Part shown: piece after piece, positions 62,186-64,000 of the stretch | Layout: each line of letters opens with the position of its first letter | Numbering within the stretch: the stretch's first letter is position 1 | Assembly (NCBI RefSeq): GCF_002263495.1 | Contig: NZ_CP022753.1 | Location: 1,364,001-1,428,000, forward strand | Direction of reading: 5' to 3' | Source: Nocardiopsis gilva YIM 90087 | GTDB lineage: Bacteria > Actinomycetota > Actinomycetes > Streptosporangiales > Streptosporangiaceae | Length of the DNA stretch: 64,000 nt | Notes under the pieces: generated by a model | Told to the model about the DNA's origin: nothing | Seen by the model: the letters and a program-made list of their open reading frames with translations, nothing else | Database searches by the model: none | Made by a program: the position numbers and the translations under genes

Positions 62186-62257
62186 CCTCCGTTGATCTCG
62201 GAGATAGTGGGATAAAAATCGGCGCTGAGACCCCAATATCTCCGAGATCAACGGAGG
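62186..62257. repeat. Palindromic repeat, GTTGATCTCGG family, copy E
   Basis: Perfect 21-nt outer arms (62186-62206 / 62237-62257; CCTCCGTTGATCTCGGAGAT), extended with one mismatch to about 25. The right arm overlaps the last codons and the TGA stop of the DUF1707 gene on the minus strand. A 27-nt stretch (62229-62255) is identical to copy A. Confidence 0.87.
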
Positions 62258-62856
62258 TGGCGGCGATCGCGCCACCGGGGCAGACGCCAACGCGGCCGTC
62301 GGCTCCGCCGCCGCGGCGCGTGCACGCTCACCGAGCCGAAAAGCGAGAACCCCGCGATCTCCAGGACCGGCGCGTCGCTCTCCTCCGGCGGCCGCGCCGA
62401 ACTGGTGCGCCGCCCGAGGAACGCCCGGCCGCCCATCCGCACGTCGATCCCCTCGGGCACACGGATGCGGACGCGGCCGAAGAGGCTGAAGGCGTTCACT
62501 TGGACCCGGTTGCGCATCATCAGCGCCTCGCGGAGATCCACGTCGGCGTTGCCGCCCACGGCGACCACGTACTCCTCAGTGCGCAGCACCCACCGGCCGG
62601 AGCGCCGGACATCGCCGAAGAACGCGGTGATCGGCCCCGAGTGCGGCTGGATCGGCTGTTTCTCGGTCGGGACGAGGTCGCGGGTGATCTCGGGCAGCTC
62701 GCCGAGCGTCCGCGCCCGGTAGACGCGTTCGGCGCGCTCCTCGAACTCGGAGATGTCCAGCCGCCCGTCCTCCACGGCACTCCGCAGCACGTCGAAGACG
62801 CGCTCCCGGTCGGCATGGGAGGCGCGCAGCCGCTCCGGAGGCAGTGCGTCGGTCAC
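62248..62856 (-). CDS. DUF1707 protein with LiaF-like C-terminal domain
   Basis: 202 residues from GTG, 5 nt after GAAGGAG. N-terminal DUF1707 (about 5-55: LRASHADRERVFDVLRSAVE, GRLDISEFEERAERVYRART). The C-terminal beta region (75-180, AFFGDVRRSGRWVLRTEEYV; NAFSLFGRVRIRVPEGIDV) resembles the cell-wall-active-antibiotic response protein LiaF. A basic tail RRPRWRLPRWRDRRHLR follows; its last two residues and stop lie in palindrome E. The protein probably sits at the membrane face in envelope stress signalling, by analogy; it has no membrane helix of its own. Confidence 0.88.
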   Translation of the reverse strand: MTDALPPERLRASHADRERVFDVLRSAVEDGRLDISEFEERAERVYRARTLGELPEITRDLVPTEKQPIQPHSGPITAFFGDVRRSGRWVLRTEEYVVAVGGNADVDLREALMMRNRVQVNAFSLFGRVRIRVPEGIDVRMGGRAFLGRRTSSARPPEESDAPVLEIAGFSLFGSVSVHAPRRRSRRPRWRLPRWRDRRHLR

Positions 62857-62867
62857 CGGGTCTCCTT

Positions 62868-63190
62868 CGAGGATGCCCTCGGCTTTAGCCGGGGGAGGAA
62901 TCTAACCCCTGCGGAGCAGGGCACGAACGGGGTTTCGCCGCCAGGGCGAAAGACCGCCCACGTGATCGGGTAATCGGCTAAGGTATACCGCGTGCGTTGC
63001 GAGAACCAAGCGCGTACACGGTGCCGGTCGAGAACCAAGACGGCACAGAACCACCCAGCTTTGCGGTACCAAACCGGGCAGGTTCCGTCCCGGCTGGTGT
63101 TGAGGGATTACGACCTTTCAGGTCGCTGGCCTGCGGGGCTTCCTGAGCCAGGAATCCCCCTGCTTTTGCTGGGGGAGGGTTCAAAGCACC
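62868..63190 (+). mobile_element. IS200/IS605-type relic with TnpB-guide-RNA-like segment, no tnpB
   Basis: Two hairpins of the kind that close IS200/IS605 elements occur in the same orientation: CCCTCGGC-TTTA-GCCGGGGG (62876-62895) followed by AGGAATCT, and CCCCCTGC-TTTT-GCTGGGGG (63156-63175) followed by AGGGTTCAA. Between them is a segment with several stems (CGACCT-TTC-AGGTCG 63111-63125; TTCCTG-AGC-CAGGAA 63140-63154; CCGGG...CCCGG near 63075) that resembles the 3' omega-RNA part of actinobacterial tnpB elements. No transposase or TnpB frame is present. It is a solo right end or a non-autonomous guide-RNA-only element. Family call partly from memory. Confidence 0.5.
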
Positions 63191-63251
63191 CAACGTTAGC
63201 CGCATCGGCCGCTGTCGGCGGTGATGCGTGCCGACGGTCCCGAACGCGAAA

Positions 63252-63282
63252 CGGGCGGCACCCCCGCTGGGGATGCCGCCCG
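63252..63282 (-). terminator. Terminator after DUF3352 gene
   Basis: CGGGCGGCA (63252-63260) and TGCCGCCCG (63274-63282) with an inner CCCC/GGGG stem, 60 bp past the stop on the minus strand. Confidence 0.7.
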
Positions 63283-63341
63283 CTCGTCGGTCTCGCTGAG
63301 CGCGGCCGCTACGGTCGCCGCGATCTCGTCAGGTCACCGCA

Positions 63342-64000
63342 TTACGCGGCGCCGGACGGAGCCCACCGTGCCACGACGGAACCGTTGGACCCGTCGAAGT
63401 TCATCGCGCCGCCCATGGCCCCCCACTGCTCGGGGTTGGCGATCTCGTCGCCCGGCGAGAGCTCGCGCAGGTTCATGTACACACCGAGGTGGGAGTCCTC
63501 CGTCCCCTCCATGACCCGCTGGAAGTAGGTGTCCTCACCGAGCTTTCCGGTGCCGGTCGCCCCCGAGGAGACGACGACGGCGTCGCCGTCGGTGTCGACG
63601 CCCGGCGTCGATCCGTAGGATCCCGCGGACATGTCCTCGACCATGGACTTCAGCAGATCGGAGTCGGCGCCGGTCGCCCGGAACTGGAAGGAGAAGTCGT
63701 TCTCGAAGACCTCGTCGAACGATCCCTGGACGTCGGTGATGCCGAGCGCCGTCTTCGAGCCGAGCAGCTGGGTGAAGCCCTCGGGGAGCGACACCCCTTC
63801 CGTGTCCAGGGCGTCCTCGAAGTCGCCGAACTCGTCGGCGTTCTCCTCCCAGACCTGTTCGGCCATGCTGTCCAGGCCGCTGCCGCCCACCGCCATCGCG
63901 GTGTTGTTCGGCAGCGACGACATCGCCTCCAGCCCGGGCTCGGGCGCCTTGTAGTCGTCCAGGGCGTCGCCGCTCTTGACGTCGAACACGTCGCCACGCA
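63342..64000 (-). CDS. DUF3352 protein (partial, C-terminal part)
   Basis: The frame is open to the right edge; about 219 C-terminal codons are visible and the true start lies outside the window. Text such as DVFDVKSGDALDDYKAPEPG, NNTAMAVGGSGLDSMAEQVW, LLGSKTALGITDVQGSFDE and the ending MGGAMNFDGSNGSVVARWAP fit DUF3352, large actinobacterial membrane-anchored proteins with repeated beta modules. Function unknown; the missing N-terminus usually holds a Pro-rich tail and a membrane helix. A terminator follows. Confidence 0.75.
   Translation of the reverse strand, partial: RGDVFDVKSGDALDDYKAPEPGLEAMSSLPNNTAMAVGGSGLDSMAEQVWEENADEFGDFEDALDTEGVSLPEGFTQLLGSKTALGITDVQGSFDEVFENDFSFQFRATGADSDLLKSMVEDMSAGSYGSTPGVDTDGDAVVVSSGATGTGKLGEDTYFQRVMEGTEDSHLGVYMNLRELSPGDEIANPEQWGAMGGAMNFDGSNGSVVARWAPSGAA

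Larger units (their letters stand above)
62857..63341. other. 485-bp gene-free region with IS200/IS605 relic
   Basis: No protein gene is convincing here. It holds two IS200/IS605-like right-end hairpins and a structured RNA-like segment (listed separately) and the terminator of the DUF3352 gene (63252-63282). A 228-nt open frame on the minus strand across the structured segment is most likely spurious. Confidence 0.6.

Noticed and set aside
62978-63205. 75-codon minus-strand frame in the IS200/IS605-like segment
   Set aside because: Lies across predicted RNA stems and repeats; such frames at IS605 ends are commonly mis-annotated hypotheticals.

Overview
The window is about 70% GC actinomycete chromosome. 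Mycothiol metabolism (Mca), the enolase/FtsB/DUF501/Ppx block, greA next to DUF4307 and mca, resuscitation-factor-like cell-wall enzymes, PknB-type kinases and frequent GTG/TTG starts all point to Actinomycetia. The overall look suggests Nocardiopsaceae or a close relative (Streptosporangiales); that placement is inference, because no rRNA or other phylogenetic marker is present.

Layout. 1-2366: the end of an exopolysaccharide operon on the minus strand (chain-length/kinase-like protein, then an O-antigen-ligase-like membrane protein cut by the left edge). 2598-8899: mfd, an APS kinase fused to a degenerate ATP sulfurylase, and mazG. 8847-12974: an insertion before eno holding an FtsW/RodA protein, an orphan antitoxin with a wrecked vapC, and a divergent FAD monooxygenase/TetR pair. 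13198-17090: eno, ftsB/divIC, DUF501 and ppx. 17091-19142: NDH-2 under two likely Rex operators, and an unusual tRNA-Leu. 19166-23748: proline catabolism (PucR regulator divergent from P5C dehydrogenase and proline dehydrogenase). 24000-31861: Bax1-like membrane protein, DUF4287, thiolase, SGNH hydrolase, cystathionine beta-synthase, hexapeptide acyltransferase and cystathionine gamma-synthase (transsulfuration). 31958-35535: an accessory patch (DUF6292-like, Ser-Asp-repeat membrane protein, GntR/UTRA regulator, solo UTRA protein, and about 900 bp of gene-free DNA with a perfect 62-bp palindrome and a MITE-like element). 35536-40230: ChlI/MoxR ATPase with a VWA partner, divergent from a FIST sensor protein. 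40379-45718: secreted protein, two RDD proteins, greA, DUF4307 and mca. 45820-53372: DUF255 thioredoxin-fold protein, lipoprotein, Ser/Thr kinase, sigma factor, short-chain prenyl transferase and PIN-PhoH (PhoH2). 53608-57066: PhoD phosphatase and two cell-wall enzymes with matching N-termini but different catalytic domains. 57314-64000: a second kinase, fumarase, a copper LPMO, a DUF1707 protein, a tnpB-less IS200/IS605 relic and a DUF3352 protein cut by the right edge.

The most distinctive feature is a dispersed family of long intergenic palindromes. Five copies share outer arms GTTGATCTCGG / CCGAGATCAAC with interchangeable inner stems, and two related ones use GTGATCACGGG. Almost all sit within a few tens of bases of a gene 3' end, one supplies a stop codon, and their arms pair perfectly or nearly so. 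They look like mobile or concertedly evolving bidirectional terminators. Other points of interest are the TnpB-guide-like relic, the MITE, the collapsed vapC, the odd tRNA-Leu and two possible small genes in the phoH2 leader.
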